From contig NZ_JANZXA010000016.1 of assembly GCF_025153475.1 (NCBI RefSeq), positions 1 through 64,000 on the forward strand: a DNA stretch of 64,000 nt. The letters are read 5' to 3'. Both the position numbers and the translations under genes were made by a program. How positions within the stretch are numbered: the stretch's first letter is position 1; each line of letters starts with the position of its first letter. Below are positions 51,281-60,717 of the stretch, piece after piece. The DNA is from Novosphingobium mangrovisedimenti. GTDB lineage: Bacteria; Pseudomonadota; Alphaproteobacteria; Sphingomonadales; Sphingomonadaceae. The notes beneath the pieces are model-generated. The model ran no database searches and was not told the origin of the DNA. It saw only the letters and a program-made list of their open reading frames with translations.

Positions 51281-51916
51281 ATGGCAGACTGCGGATGCAA
51301 GCCCACCCCGGCCACGACGCGCGAACAGCGAAGCACGCTGTGGATCGCGCTATGGCTCAATGCCGCGATGTTTCTGGTCGAAACGGCCACGGGCTGGTTC
51401 GGCAACTCCACCAGCCTGCTCGCCGACGGGCTCGACATGCTGTCCGACGCCTGCGTCTATGCCATCGCGCTCGCCGCCATCGGCCGCGGCGACCGCTTCC
51501 AGGCGCTGGCCGCGACGACCAGCGCCTGGGCGCTTTCGTTCCTAGGCCTCGGCGTGCTCTTCGACGTGATTCGCCGGCTGTTCACCGGCGGGGAGCCGCA
51601 GGGCGCGTGGATGATCGCGGTCTCGTGCCTCGCGCTGGCGGTCAACGTCACCGTCATGCGCCTGCTCGCCCGCCATCGCGATGGCGGCGTGCACATGCGC
51701 GCGGCATGGATCTTCACCCGCGCCGACGTGATCGCCAATGCCGCCGTCATCGTGTCTGGCGGCGCCGTCATGCTGACCGGGATGCGCTATTTCGACCTCG
51801 TGGTCGGCGCGGCCATCGGCCTCTACGTGCTGCGCGAAGCGGCCGAAATCCTGAAGGAGGCCAGGGCGGCCCGCCTCGGCGCCGGCACCTGTTCGGCGCA
51901 GCGCCCGGTATCGTGA
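51281..51916 (+). CDS. short cation diffusion facilitator-like transporter
   Basis: A 211-aa protein resembling the membrane part of CDF transporters, with five or six spans. The TM2 metal motif is present as LADGLDMLSDACVYAI (DxxxD). In TM5 the usual HxxxD is FTRADVIANA, so the His is replaced. The cytoplasmic C-terminal domain is missing. A Cys-rich start (ADCGCKP) may bind metal. The ATG at 51281 is used as the earlier frame is non-coding in character. It may be a divergent metal exporter or a related carrier. The ribbon-helix-helix gene follows after 10 bases. Confidence 0.75.
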   Translation: MADCGCKPTPATTREQRSTLWIALWLNAAMFLVETATGWFGNSTSLLADGLDMLSDACVYAIALAAIGRGDRFQALAATTSAWALSFLGLGVLFDVIRRLFTGGEPQGAWMIAVSCLALAVNVTVMRLLARHRDGGVHMRAAWIFTRADVIANAAVIVSGGAVMLTGMRYFDLVVGAAIGLYVLREAAEILKEARAARLGAGTCSAQRPVS

Positions 51917-51926
51917 AGCCTGGCGC

Positions 51927-52166
51927 ATGTCCTCGCCCTACCATCCCCCGGTCAAGCGCTCGGTCGAAATCGCCGGACACAAGACCTCGATCAGCCTCGA
52001 ACCGGTGTTCTGGGACATGCTGCGGGCCGCGGCAGGCACCAGGGGCGTGCCGCTAAACGCCCTCGTGGCGCGGATCGACGCCGAGCGGCTGGAAGCCGAA
52101 ACGCCGCCGGGCCTTGCCGGCGCGATCCGCGTGTGGCTTGTCACCAATCCTGACGCAGGCGCCTGA
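51927..52166 (+). CDS. ribbon-helix-helix domain protein
   Basis: A 79-aa protein with an RHH_4-type domain: VKRSVEIAGHKTSISLEPVF, WDMLRAAAGTRGVPLNAL and VARIDAERLEA. The first strand and two helices fit a dimeric RHH DNA-binding fold or the related sulfotransferase-like family. It lies 10 bases after the CDF-like gene and may be co-transcribed with it. No antitoxin partner toxin is next to it, so a toxin-antitoxin role is not supported. Confidence 0.82.
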   Translation: MSSPYHPPVKRSVEIAGHKTSISLEPVFWDMLRAAAGTRGVPLNALVARIDAERLEAETPPGLAGAIRVWLVTNPDAGA

Positions 52167-52175
52167 AAAGCCCCT

Positions 52176-52403
52176 TCAGTAAGTGCCCGGCGGATCGCTG
52201 GCCGGAAAGCTTTCGTCGCTCGCCTCGTCGGTCTTGGACCAGCTTGCGGGCGCGCTTGCCATGTTTTCAGGCCCGGCGTCGCGCACCTTGGTAAAGTGTC
52301 CCGCACCGCCACCATAGGCGAGCCGGTCTTCACCGCTGCGGGTGATGTACTTGTAAAGCGCGAAGCCTGCCGCGCCGACAGCCGCCAACCTGATCAGACC
52401 CAT
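52176..52403 (-). CDS. small conserved hypothetical protein
   Basis: A 75-aa protein with an N-terminal hydrophobic segment (IRLAAVGAAGFALYKYIT) and a polar tail ending in SDESFPASDPPGTY. That ending is a recurring feature of small sphingomonad proteins whose function is not known. It converges with the RHH gene, with nine bases between stops. It may be a small membrane-associated protein. Confidence 0.75.
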   Translation of the reverse strand: MGLIRLAAVGAAGFALYKYITRSGEDRLAYGGGAGHFTKVRDAGPENMASAPASWSKTDEASDESFPASDPPGTY

Positions 52404-52469
52404 GTCGAAACTCCTTCAAACTCGGGACGGGTTTCGAAAGGGAAACGCGCGACGGAACGCAGAGTTGCC

Positions 52470-53753
52470 TCAGTCCCCGCCGACACGTTCGATCTGCGCG
52501 CCGACCAGCGCCAGCTTTTCCTCCAGCCGCTCGTACCCGCGATCGAGGTGGTAGAGACGGTGAACCTGGGTCTGCCCTTCGGCGGCAAGACCCGCGATGA
52601 CAAGGCTCATCGACGCGCGCAAGTCGGTCGCCATGACTTCCGCGCCGGTCAGTTTCTCGACTCCGTGGACGATCGCGGTGCGGCCCTTGGTCTCGATACT
52701 GGCGCCCATGCGGTTGAGTTCGGGAACGTGCATATAGCGGTTCTCGAAGATCGTCTCGGTCAGGACGCTGGACCCTTCGGCCCGGCACAGCAGCGCCATG
52801 AGCTGCGCCTGCATGTCGGTGGCAAAACCGGGATAGGGCGCCGTCGAGAGCGTGACCGGGCGCAGCTTGCCCTCGCTGGCCACCCGCAGGCCGCCGGCAA
52901 CGGGCTCGACGAGCACGCCGGCATCGCGCAGCGCCTGCACGGTTGCTTCCATGTCCTGGATCTTCGCGCCCTTCAGCATGACCTCACCCCCGGTGATCGC
53001 CGCCGCGCAGGCATAGGAGCCCGCCTCGATGCGGTCGGGCATGACCATGTAGGTGGCCCCGTAGAGGCGTGGCACGCCGTGGATGGTGAGGTCGGAGGTG
53101 CCGATACCTTCGATCTCGGCGCCCATGGCGACCAGCAGGTTGCACAAGTCGACGATCTCGGGCTCGCGCGCGGCATTGTGCAGCGTCGACTTGCCGCGCG
53201 CGGTCACTGCGGCCATCAGCGCGTTCTCGGTCGCGCCGACGGAGACCACCGGGAAGGAATAGCGTCCACCGGGCAGGCCGCCGTCGGGCGCCACGGCCTT
53301 CACATAGCCCGCCGCCAGCTCGATCTGCGCGCCCAGCGCCTCGAGCGCCTTCAGGTGCAGGTCGATCGGGCGGTTGCCGATGGCGCAGCCGCCGGGCAAC
53401 GAGACGGTCGCCTCACCCATGCGCGCCAGCATCGGCCCCAGCACCAGGATCGAGGCGCGCATCTTGCGGACCAGATCGTAGGGGGCGACCGAACTGGTGA
53501 TCCGCGTCGCCTGCAGGGTCATGACCCTGCCGAAATCCTCCGGCCGCGATCCCGCGATCATGGTCGAAACACCGAACTGGTTCATCAGGTGCTGGAACCC
53601 GTCGATATCGGCCAGACGCGGCAGATTGCGCAGGGTCAGCGGCTCATCGGTAAGCAATGCACAGGGCAGCAGGGTGAGTGCTGCATTTTTTGCGCCGGAA
53701 ACGGGTATAGTGCCTGACAGGCGTTTTCCGCCTTCGATAATGATCTTGTCCAT
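52470..53753 (-). CDS. murA: UDP-N-acetylglucosamine 1-carboxyvinyltransferase
   Basis: A 427-aa enzyme that starts peptidoglycan precursor synthesis by adding enolpyruvate to UDP-GlcNAc. The signature [20 protein letters not shown] opens the protein, and the catalytic Cys is in [16 protein letters not shown] (residue 123), so it should be fosfomycin-sensitive. The EPT fold continues with [10 protein letters not shown] and [16 protein letters not shown]. An in-frame ATG three codons upstream (53762) is possible; 53753 matches the family start. It is divergent from galU. Confidence 0.96.
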   Translation of the reverse strand: MDKIIIEGGKRLSGTIPVSGAKNAALTLLPCALLTDEPLTLRNLPRLADIDGFQHLMNQFGVSTMIAGSRPEDFGRVMTLQATRITSSVAPYDLVRKMRASILVLGPMLARMGEATVSLPGGCAIGNRPIDLHLKALEALGAQIELAAGYVKAVAPDGGLPGGRYSFPVVSVGATENALMAAVTARGKSTLHNAAREPEIVDLCNLLVAMGAEIEGIGTSDLTIHGVPRLYGATYMVMPDRIEAGSYACAAAITGGEVMLKGAKIQDMEATVQALRDAGVLVEPVAGGLRVASEGKLRPVTLSTAPYPGFATDMQAQLMALLCRAEGSSVLTETIFENRYMHVPELNRMGASIETKGRTAIVHGVEKLTGAEVMATDLRASMSLVIAGLAAEGQTQVHRLYHLDRGYERLEEKLALVGAQIERVGGD

Positions 53754-53894
53754 GTTCGCCATTTAGCGGGAAACGCGGACACGGCAACGGTTGGACGACA
53801 CGTCCCGAATAGTGACAGCTGCGGTTAGTGAGCCGCCGCCCGGTTGAATAGTCCCGGCTATGCGGCTTTAATTGCACTGCAACACAGGAAGGCA

Positions 53895-54788
53895 ATGACA
53901 CTCGGCATGAGCGACTCGAATTTCCGCAAACCCGTCCGCAAGGCAGTCTTTCCCGTGGCAGGACTGGGGACGCGCTTCCTCCCGGCCACCAAGGCGATTC
54001 CCAAGGAGCTGTTGCCGGTCGTCGACCGTCCGCTGATCCAGTACGCTGTGGACGAGGCCCGCGAAGCGGGAATCGAGGAATTCGTGTTCGTCACCGGGCG
54101 CGGCAAGACCGCGATCGTCGAGCATTTCGATACGGCCTACGAACTCGAAGCGACGATGAACGGCCGCGGCAAGTCGCTCGACCCGCTGGAGCCGACCCGC
54201 ATCGAGCCGGGCAATCTCGTCACCGTGCGCCAGCAGGTGCCGATGGGCCTCGGCCACGCCGTGTGGTGCGCGCGCGCCGTCGTCGGCAACGAGCCTTTCG
54301 CGATCTTCCTGCCCGACGAACTGATGTACGGCTCTCCCGGCTGCATGGCCCAGATGATGGAGGCCTACAACGAAGTGGGCGGCAATCTCGTCTCGGTGCT
54401 GGAAGTGCCGAAGGAGGAAGTCTCGAGCTACGGCGTGATCGCGCCGGGCGAAAGCAAGGGAGCGCTCACCGAGGTCAAGGGCCTGGTCGAAAAGCCGAAG
54501 GTGGAAGAAGCCCCTTCGAACAAGATCGTATCCGGCCGCTACATCCTCCAGCCCGAGATCATGGGCCTGCTGGCCAGCCAGGGCAAAGGCGCCGGCGGCG
54601 AGATCCAGCTTACCGACTCGATGGCCAAGCTGATCGGCGAGCAGCCGTTCCACGCAGTCACCTTCAACGGCCGCCGCTTCGACTGCGGCTCGAAGGTCGG
54701 CTTCGTCGAAGCGACGCTGGCGATCGCGCTCGACCGCGAGGACATGGGCGCGGAAGTGCGCGAGATGGCGAAGAAGATGCTCGGCTGA
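53895..54788 (+). CDS. galU: UTP-glucose-1-phosphate uridylyltransferase
   Basis: A 297-aa enzyme that makes UDP-glucose for polysaccharides and LPS. The nucleotide-binding motif is AVFPVAGLGTRFLPATKAIP (about residues 15-34). KELLPVVDRPLIQYAVDEA follows, then IFLPDELMYGSPGCM and GLVEKPK. The end VGFVEATLAIALDREDMGAE is usual. AGGAAGG lies just upstream of ATG 53895; the later ATG at 53907 is the other candidate. The product can feed the exopolysaccharide genes in the window. Confidence 0.95.
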   Translation: MTLGMSDSNFRKPVRKAVFPVAGLGTRFLPATKAIPKELLPVVDRPLIQYAVDEAREAGIEEFVFVTGRGKTAIVEHFDTAYELEATMNGRGKSLDPLEPTRIEPGNLVTVRQQVPMGLGHAVWCARAVVGNEPFAIFLPDELMYGSPGCMAQMMEAYNEVGGNLVSVLEVPKEEVSSYGVIAPGESKGALTEVKGLVEKPKVEEAPSNKIVSGRYILQPEIMGLLASQGKGAGGEIQLTDSMAKLIGEQPFHAVTFNGRRFDCGSKVGFVEATLAIALDREDMGAEVREMAKKMLG

Positions 54789-54816
54789 GCCGGACGGGTC
54801 CGCTTGCGGACAGGCC

Positions 54817-55515
54817 CTACTGCCGCACCGAATCGGTCAGCCGCGCCATGATCGCGGCGACGTATTCCTTCGTTTCGCGGATATTCGGAATGCCCCCAGC
54901 CTTCTCGACCCGGGCCGGGCCGGCGTTGTAGGCGGCAAGCGCCTTCTCGACATCGCCACCGAAGGCATCGAGCTGCATGCGCAAGTACCGCGCGCCGCCT
55001 TCGAGATTGGCCATCGGATCGCGGGAATCGACTCCCATCTCGGCAGCGGTGCCGGGCATGAGCTGCGCCAGACCGCGCGCACCCACCGGAGAAATGGCCC
55101 TCTCGTTCCAGCGGCTCTCCTGCCAGACGACGGCCTCGAGCAGGGCCGGGCTGATGTCGTACTTCGCCGCGAGCTGTGCAACGCGGGCACGCCAGCGGGT
55201 GGGCCCTGCGGCATCGAGTGCCTGCGTGACCGATCTCGGGTGCAAGTCCGCCTCGACCGCGAGCGGCGTATCCTGAACGCTTGCCGGGGCCTCTTCACCG
55301 ATGAAGAGGATGCCGGAATCCCGGTCATTCCCGGCAGGGACGAACTGGCCCGCAGCGGAAGGACCGCCAGCGACCCACTCCGCGCCCGAATTGCCGACCT
55401 GAAGCACGTCGGCCGAAGCCGTCGCGGGCACGCCAAACAGCGCCGCGGCCAAGGCCGCGCCGATCACGCCGCGCGTCTTCAACGATGCGAATCCCGTGTC
55501 ATCGCCCTCGCCCAT
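54817..55515 (-). CDS. lytic transglycosylase domain-containing protein
   Basis: A 232-aa exported enzyme that cleaves peptidoglycan glycan strands. A signal sequence lies at residues about 15-35 (VIGAALAAALFGVPATASA). The SLT domain covers about residues 110-220, with the catalytic Glu in LLEAVVWQESRWNERAIS, then GLAQLMPGTAAEMGVD, NLEGGARYLRMQL and ALAAYNAGPARVEK. It converges with galU. It may work with the M23 peptidase at 14439 in wall remodelling. Confidence 0.9.
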   Translation of the reverse strand: MGEGDDTGFASLKTRGVIGAALAAALFGVPATASADVLQVGNSGAEWVAGGPSAAGQFVPAGNDRDSGILFIGEEAPASVQDTPLAVEADLHPRSVTQALDAAGPTRWRARVAQLAAKYDISPALLEAVVWQESRWNERAISPVGARGLAQLMPGTAAEMGVDSRDPMANLEGGARYLRMQLDAFGGDVEKALAAYNAGPARVEKAGGIPNIRETKEYVAAIMARLTDSVRQ

Positions 55516-55560
55516 ACAGCAAGTGCGCCCTGCCGCTCAAGCAAGGCGCACCGATCCTGC

Positions 55561-56652
55561 TCATTCGAGGCCGAGCGCCTCGCGGATCGCCTGCCACGAC
55601 AACAGCTTGAAGTTCTGCGCTTCCGGCGCGTTGTCACCATCCTGCGCGATGAACAGCCCTTCGGGATAGCGCAGGCCGAAATCGCCCAGCGCGACCTCGA
55701 TGCCGTCGGTGTCGCTGGTGCCGTCGATCGCGCCGCCAGCGATGCGGAAACGGCCGGCAAGCTTGCCACTCGCCAGATCGAACAGGGCATAGGCATTGTC
55801 CCCCTGGCTCGATGCCACCAGCCAGGCGCGACCGTCTGCCATTCGGGCCAGTGCCAAGCCTTCGACGTCGTCGACCAGACCATCGGCGGCGCCCACGCGC
55901 GCAAAGGCGTGCGCCTTCATCTCGGCCTGCAGCGGCACCTTCCAGATGCCGACGTCTTCCTCGGCCACGTAGAGCGTCTGCGTGGCATCGTCGACGACGC
56001 AGCCCTCGGACTGGGTCGCCAGCTTCACGTCGCGGAAGTACTCGGGAACGATCCGTCTCTCCACCTCGTAAAGCCCGCTCTCCGCGACGGTACCGTCCTT
56101 GAGCACGACATAGGCGCGCGCAAGCTCGCCATTGCCGAGCGAGCCGCCCATGCAGAAGCCATAGGCCTCGGCGGGCGCGTGCCCCTCGAACAGGAAGGAT
56201 TCCGAGCTGATCGCGGTCAGCTTGCCGGTCGCGCCGTCGAGCCAGAACATCGCGATGCGCGGTTCCGCCCGGTCGGTGCGGTCGCTCGCGGCCACGAGAA
56301 TACGCGTCGAACCGTCGGCGAGCGTGACTTCGCGCAAGTCGACATTGTTAAGCGCGCCGGCGGCAAGGAAATCGCGCACCTTGCCGTCGAGGCCATAGAC
56401 ATAGAGCCCGGCCTTCTTGTCGGTCCCGACGATCAGGCTGGCAGCGGGATCGGCCGCATTGCGCCAGATCGCCGGATCATCCGCGGCATCGTCGTTGGCC
56501 GTGCCGACGGGCTCGGTCTCGGCAATGGCCGGAACGTTGGTGGCCGCCAGATAGGGCCTCGCCCCCTCTCCCGTAGTGGCGCATCCGGCAAGCAAGAGGG
56601 CCGGAAGCAATGCTCCCGGCCTGGCCTTCAGGACTGTATCGAAGATCGCCAT
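55561..56652 (-). CDS. phy: beta-propeller phytase (3-phytase)
   Basis: A 363-aa exported phosphatase that releases phosphate from phytate with calcium. The signal ends ALLPALLLAGCAT (lipobox-like). The propeller motifs are typical: NDDAADDPAIWRN, SLIVGTDKKAGLYVYGLDGK, NNVDLREV, SEGCVVDDATQTLYVAEEDV, DDVEGLAL, TDGIEVA and YPEGLFIAQDGDN. The start overlaps the stop of the TonB receptor gene by one base (TGATG), so both proteins are made from one message. The pairing suggests that phytate or its products, perhaps as metal complexes, are imported by the receptor. Confidence 0.93.
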   Translation of the reverse strand: MAIFDTVLKARPGALLPALLLAGCATTGEGARPYLAATNVPAIAETEPVGTANDDAADDPAIWRNAADPAASLIVGTDKKAGLYVYGLDGKVRDFLAAGALNNVDLREVTLADGSTRILVAASDRTDRAEPRIAMFWLDGATGKLTAISSESFLFEGHAPAEAYGFCMGGSLGNGELARAYVVLKDGTVAESGLYEVERRIVPEYFRDVKLATQSEGCVVDDATQTLYVAEEDVGIWKVPLQAEMKAHAFARVGAADGLVDDVEGLALARMADGRAWLVASSQGDNAYALFDLASGKLAGRFRIAGGAIDGTSDTDGIEVALGDFGLRYPEGLFIAQDGDNAPEAQNFKLLSWQAIREALGLE

Positions 56653-59423
56653 CAGAACGTCACGCGCGCACCGAACTTCACGGTCGGGCCGTACTCTTCG
56701 TACTGCAGCAGGCGCTTGCCGCCCTCGAAGTTGTGATAGGCGAAGTACTTGGCGTTGTTCACGTTAACCCAGTCGGCAAAGAGACGGACGTTGTCGGTCA
56801 CCTTGTACTTGACCGAGATGTCGATCTGGAAGTGGTTGTCGACCCAGCGATCCTCCGTTGCATCCGCACCCAGCTCGTCGAGATACTTGTCGCGATAAGT
56901 GCCGGCGACACGCAGGTCGAGCGGGCCCTTGTCGTAGCCAAGCACGACGTTGAAGGTGTTGCGCGAGTTGTTCAGGAGCGAGATCGACCGCGCCATGCCA
57001 TCCTCGTCGAGCACAGTGCCCTTCGAGTACGTGTAGGTGTAGTTCACCTGGGTCAGCAGGCCGTCGAACGGTGCCGGAAGCATCGAATAGACCTGGCTGT
57101 AGCTGGCTTCGAAGCCCACCACATCGGCCGAATCGCCGTTCATCGGGATGGTCGCTTCCTCGTAGTCGATACCGAGGTAAGTTCCCGGGTCCTTCAGGGT
57201 GACGTCGACGATGAAGTCGTCGATCTTCTTGTAGAAGCCCGCGAACGAGACCGCGCCGTTGCCCGAGAAGTAGTATTCGAAGCCCGCATCGAAGTTCCAG
57301 GCCTTGTAGGGCTTGAGGTACGGGTTGCCGAATTCGGCCTCGTCATCCTCGTTGATGGTGAAGCGCGGCGCCATGTTCGAAAGCTTGGGACGCACAACGC
57401 TCTTGTACCCGGCAACGCGCATCACGAGGTCCTGCTGCGGGCTGTAACGCAGCGTCAGGCTCGGCAGCCAGTCCGTATAGCTGCGCTTGTAGCGGATCGG
57501 CGTCACGCCCACGTCGGGCTCGGCATCGAGGATGAGGTTGCCGTTCATCTCGTTTTTGGTGTGCTCCATGCGCAGACCGCCGATGACGCGCAGGCTGTCG
57601 CTGTCCCAGCGGCCGAGCAGATAGGCTGCCGTGACGTCTTCCTTCACGCTGTAGTCGTCCGAGTTCGAGGCCAGGGCGGTCTCGTAATCGTCGATCTCGA
57701 AACCGGCCCGGTTGGCGAGCAGGAAGTCGGCCGGTCCGGTCTTCGACGCGACAGGCCCCATGTCGAGCAGGCGATAGGTCTGCGATCCGAGCACGTCGGC
57801 CAGCGTGTAGCTGCCGTCGTAATCGCCATAATAGATCATGTCGAAGTTATAGGACTTCTTGCGCCACCGCTGCTTGGCGCCGGCCTGCACGGTGAAGTCA
57901 CCATTGTCTCCGGCAAAGGTACGGGCGAGGTCTGCGCGCACGGCGTATTCCTCGTCCTGGCTGTCGGAATTGGTGGTCAGCTCGGTGCGGTTGAACTTGT
58001 AGTTCGACGCCTTGTTCACTTCGTCCGCGCCTTGCGCGATCGAATAGACCGGCACGCGCTCGTTGCTGTAGTCCCAATCGATGACGACGCCGTCGCCTTC
58101 GAACTTCTTGCGGAAGCGGGTGGGATCCACCGAGAAGTCCTCCTTCTCGGTGGACTTGGCGTAGCTGGCCGACCAGTTGAACTTCCACACGCCGGTGTCG
58201 GTATCGCTGCCGATCACGACCGAGCGGATGCGCTGGCGCTCGAAACGGTCCTTGAGGTCGCGGCGAACCTCGATCTCGCCGTCCTCGTCGCTGAAGCTCA
58301 CGCCGTTCGCGGTAGCCGTGCTCGGCTCCTTGTCGAAGATGAAGGTCGTGCGGCGACGATATTCATGGTCGTCGAACTGGCTCCAGTTGCCGCGCGCATA
58401 GGCCTTGGTGGTATCCGAGACGCGCCAATCGAACGACAACGCGGCGCTGACACGCTTGCGGGTCACGTCGTAGTCGCGGTACTCGACCTCGGGATTGTAG
58501 ACCGTGCCGTCGTCGGTCACTTCCCACAGTTCCGACTCGACGTTGTCGGTCTCGAACTCGCGCTTGTAGTAGCTGATGCCGCCGGCGATGCCGAAGTCGT
58601 CACCCAGACGCGTCGAGAAATCGAGGCTGCCCTTCGGCGTCACCTTGTCCGAGTAGTCGTTCCAGCTGCCCTCGGCGCGAATGGCGTAATAGTCCTTCTT
58701 GCGGTCGAAGGCGCTGGTGGTGTTGATCTCGATCGAGGCGCCGATGGTGTCGGCGTCCATGTCGGGGGTGAGCGACTTCTTCACCTCGATCGATTCGATG
58801 ATGTCGGACGAGATCACGTCGAGCGCGACCTGACGCGTGTCCGATTCGGGCGCGGGCAAACGCACGCCGTTGAGCGAGGTCGAGTTCAGTTCCGGATCGA
58901 GGCCGCGCACCGAGACGAAGCGGCCTTCGCCCTGGTCGTTGAGAATGTTGAGGCCGGGCAGGCGGCGCAGCGATTCGGCCACGTTCTGGTCGGGGAACTG
59001 GCCGATGGCGTCGCGGGTCAGGACCGATTCGACACCGTCCGCGGCCTTCTGGCGCGACAGCGCGCTGGCCTGGTTGGCGGCCTGGCCGACGACGAGGATG
59101 TCCGCCCCGCCGATGCCTGCCATCGCGAAGTTGCCCTCTACCCCGCCGGTTGCGGGAACCGCGATCTTCCGCGTCTCGACGATGGCGCCGACGTAGCTGA
59201 CCTCGACGGTATACTCGCCCGCCGGAATGTCGGCGAAGATGTAGTGACCGGAACGGTCCGTCTCGGTGGCGCGATCGAGCTCGACAATTCGTACCGTGGC
59301 CGACTGCAGGGATCGGGTGCCGGTGGCGTCATTGACGTTACCGGAAAGTTCGCCTGCATGGGCAATGGAGACAAAAGACGCAGAGGCGAGCAGCCCCGCG
59401 ACGAGGCGGAGGGAAGTTTTCAT
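56652..59423 (-). CDS. TonB-dependent receptor paired with phytase
   Basis: A 923-aa outer-membrane transporter. A signal peptide ends in SIAHAGELSG (about residue 25). A carboxypeptidase-like domain follows (TRSLQSATVRIVELDRATET, then HYIFADIPAGEYTVEVSYVG), then a TonB-box-like DILVVGQAA, the plug (QFPDQNVAESLRRLPGLNIL, VRGLDPELNST) and a 22-strand-type barrel ending VKFGARVTF. The ATG at 59423 directly precedes the signal peptide; the frame to 59495 adds non-coding-like residues. It is the upstream gene of a two-gene unit with the phytase, so phytate-related import is the likely role. Confidence 0.92.
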   Translation of the reverse strand: MKTSLRLVAGLLASASFVSIAHAGELSGNVNDATGTRSLQSATVRIVELDRATETDRSGHYIFADIPAGEYTVEVSYVGAIVETRKIAVPATGGVEGNFAMAGIGGADILVVGQAANQASALSRQKAADGVESVLTRDAIGQFPDQNVAESLRRLPGLNILNDQGEGRFVSVRGLDPELNSTSLNGVRLPAPESDTRQVALDVISSDIIESIEVKKSLTPDMDADTIGASIEINTTSAFDRKKDYYAIRAEGSWNDYSDKVTPKGSLDFSTRLGDDFGIAGGISYYKREFETDNVESELWEVTDDGTVYNPEVEYRDYDVTRKRVSAALSFDWRVSDTTKAYARGNWSQFDDHEYRRRTTFIFDKEPSTATANGVSFSDEDGEIEVRRDLKDRFERQRIRSVVIGSDTDTGVWKFNWSASYAKSTEKEDFSVDPTRFRKKFEGDGVVIDWDYSNERVPVYSIAQGADEVNKASNYKFNRTELTTNSDSQDEEYAVRADLARTFAGDNGDFTVQAGAKQRWRKKSYNFDMIYYGDYDGSYTLADVLGSQTYRLLDMGPVASKTGPADFLLANRAGFEIDDYETALASNSDDYSVKEDVTAAYLLGRWDSDSLRVIGGLRMEHTKNEMNGNLILDAEPDVGVTPIRYKRSYTDWLPSLTLRYSPQQDLVMRVAGYKSVVRPKLSNMAPRFTINEDDEAEFGNPYLKPYKAWNFDAGFEYYFSGNGAVSFAGFYKKIDDFIVDVTLKDPGTYLGIDYEEATIPMNGDSADVVGFEASYSQVYSMLPAPFDGLLTQVNYTYTYSKGTVLDEDGMARSISLLNNSRNTFNVVLGYDKGPLDLRVAGTYRDKYLDELGADATEDRWVDNHFQIDISVKYKVTDNVRLFADWVNVNNAKYFAYHNFEGGKRLLQYEEYGPTVKFGARVTF

Positions 59424-59603
59424 CTGAAGGAACCCCTGTTGCGAACGAGTTGCGTGCGGGGGCCCTAGGCACGCAGCATGACAGTCCCGTGCCAATCCCG
59501 AGACAGTTCAGTGACAATGCTGCGGTGCGACAAATCGGCAACGGCCGCGTTTCCTGCGGCTCGCACAGCCGCCTGACGGGCAAGAGACGGATATTGCGGG
59601 AAA

Positions 59604-59678
59604 TGGTGCTGCTGGGGAGGATTGAACTCCCGACCTCACCCTTACCAAGGGTGCGCTCTACCACTGAGCTACAGCAGC
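59604..59678 (-). tRNA. tRNA-Thr (anticodon GGT)
   Basis: A full cloverleaf on the minus strand. The acceptor strand GCTGCTG pairs with CAGCAGC, the anticodon stem is CACCC/GGGTG with loop TTGGTAA, and the T arm contains GAGTTCAATCC. CCA is encoded at 59604-59606. The anticodon GGT reads ACC and ACT. Confidence 0.96.
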
Positions 59679-59807
59679 GCCGTACATCCCGGGCCGTTCG
59701 GCTCGGGGCAGGGGCGCGCTATTGTCCGTGCGGGCGGCAATTGTCAAGCGCCGCTTGCGCTTTGTCGGCGCGGGCGGCATTGCGCGCTGATGGACGGGAA
59801 TGCTGGC

Positions 59808-59963
59808 ATGACCAAGGACAAGCAAACGCGCGAGGAACGGCTCGCGGCGAAGCTGCGCGAGAACCTTCGCCGGCGCAAGACGCAGGCACGTGCGCTTTCT
59901 TCGCAATCGGACCTCGAAGATAACGAATCGGGCAGGCTTCCCAAATCGCCCCCGGAAAGCTAG
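59808..59963 (+). CDS. small basic hypothetical protein
   Basis: A 51-aa charged protein opening TKDKQTREERLAAKLRENLR and rich in Arg and Lys, likely a helix that may bind nucleic acid. Similar small proteins occur beside gpmA or related genes in sphingomonads. GGGA precedes the ATG at 59808; an ATG six codons upstream is possible. It is followed after 66 bases by gpmA. Confidence 0.7.
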   Translation: MTKDKQTREERLAAKLRENLRRRKTQARALSSQSDLEDNESGRLPKSPPES

Positions 59964-60029
59964 GGGCTGCGGCCTGACAATCGCGCCTGACCGCACACAT
60001 GGGCGCCGCAATCCAAAGGGAGCCATGCC

Positions 60030-60716
60030 TTGCCTCGCCTGATCCTTCTCCGCCACGGCCAGAGCCAGTGGAATCTCGAAAACCGCTTCACCGGCTGGTG
60101 GGACGTAGACGTGACCGAGAAGGGCGAAGCCGAGGCCCGCGCGGCAGGTGTCCTGCTCAAGGAAAAGGGCATGTTGCCCACGGTCGCCTTCACTTCGGTG
60201 CAGACCCGCGCGATCAAGACGCTGCACTTCGCGCTCGAGGCCGCCGGCGTGCTGTGGATCCCCGAGACCAAGGACTGGCGTCTCAACGAGCGGCACTATG
60301 GTGGGCTGACCGGACTCGACAAGGCCGAGACCGCCGCCAAGCATGGCGACGCGCAGGTCAAGATCTGGCGCCGCAGCTTCGACACGCCGCCGCCGCCGCT
60401 GGAGCACGGCAGCGAGTTCGACCTGTCCTCCGACCCGCGCTATGCCGGGATCGACGTGCCCCAGACCGAGAGTCTCAAGGACACCATCGCCCGCGTCCTG
60501 CCCTACTATGAAAGCTCGATCGTGCCGCACCTCAAGGCCGGGGCCACCGTGCTCGTGGCCGCGCACGGCAACAGCCTGCGCGCGCTGGTGAAGCACCTTT
60601 CGGGCATTTCCGACGACGAGATCACCGGCCTCGAGATCCCGACCGGCCAGCCGATCGTCTACGATCTGGACGCGGATCTCGCCGTGCTCGACCGCTATTA
60701 CCTGTCGGAACGCTGA
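60030..60716 (+). CDS. gpmA: 2,3-bisphosphoglycerate-dependent phosphoglycerate mutase
   Basis: A 228-aa glycolytic enzyme interconverting 2- and 3-phosphoglycerate. The catalytic motif [20 protein letters not shown] is at residues 4-23, and the second His lies in [15 protein letters not shown]. The start is TTG at 60030, supported by AGGGAG seven bases upstream; an ATG at 60025 is out of frame and stops after five codons. purE follows after one base, so gpmA opens a cluster through ribF. Confidence 0.94.
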   Translation: MPRLILLRHGQSQWNLENRFTGWWDVDVTEKGEAEARAAGVLLKEKGMLPTVAFTSVQTRAIKTLHFALEAAGVLWIPETKDWRLNERHYGGLTGLDKAETAAKHGDAQVKIWRRSFDTPPPPLEHGSEFDLSSDPRYAGIDVPQTESLKDTIARVLPYYESSIVPHLKAGATVLVAAHGNSLRALVKHLSGISDDEITGLEIPTGQPIVYDLDADLAVLDRYYLSER

Positions 60717-60717
60717 G

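Noticed and set aside
51927-52403. A toxin-antitoxin pair made of the RHH protein and the following small gene
   Set aside because: The small gene lies on the other strand, has a membrane-type start and no toxin features; the two converge and are not an operon.
56610-59468. A 952-codon plus-strand frame opposite the TonB receptor
   Set aside because: The minus strand gives a clear receptor with signal peptide, plug and barrel; the plus-strand product has the biased composition of an antisense shadow.
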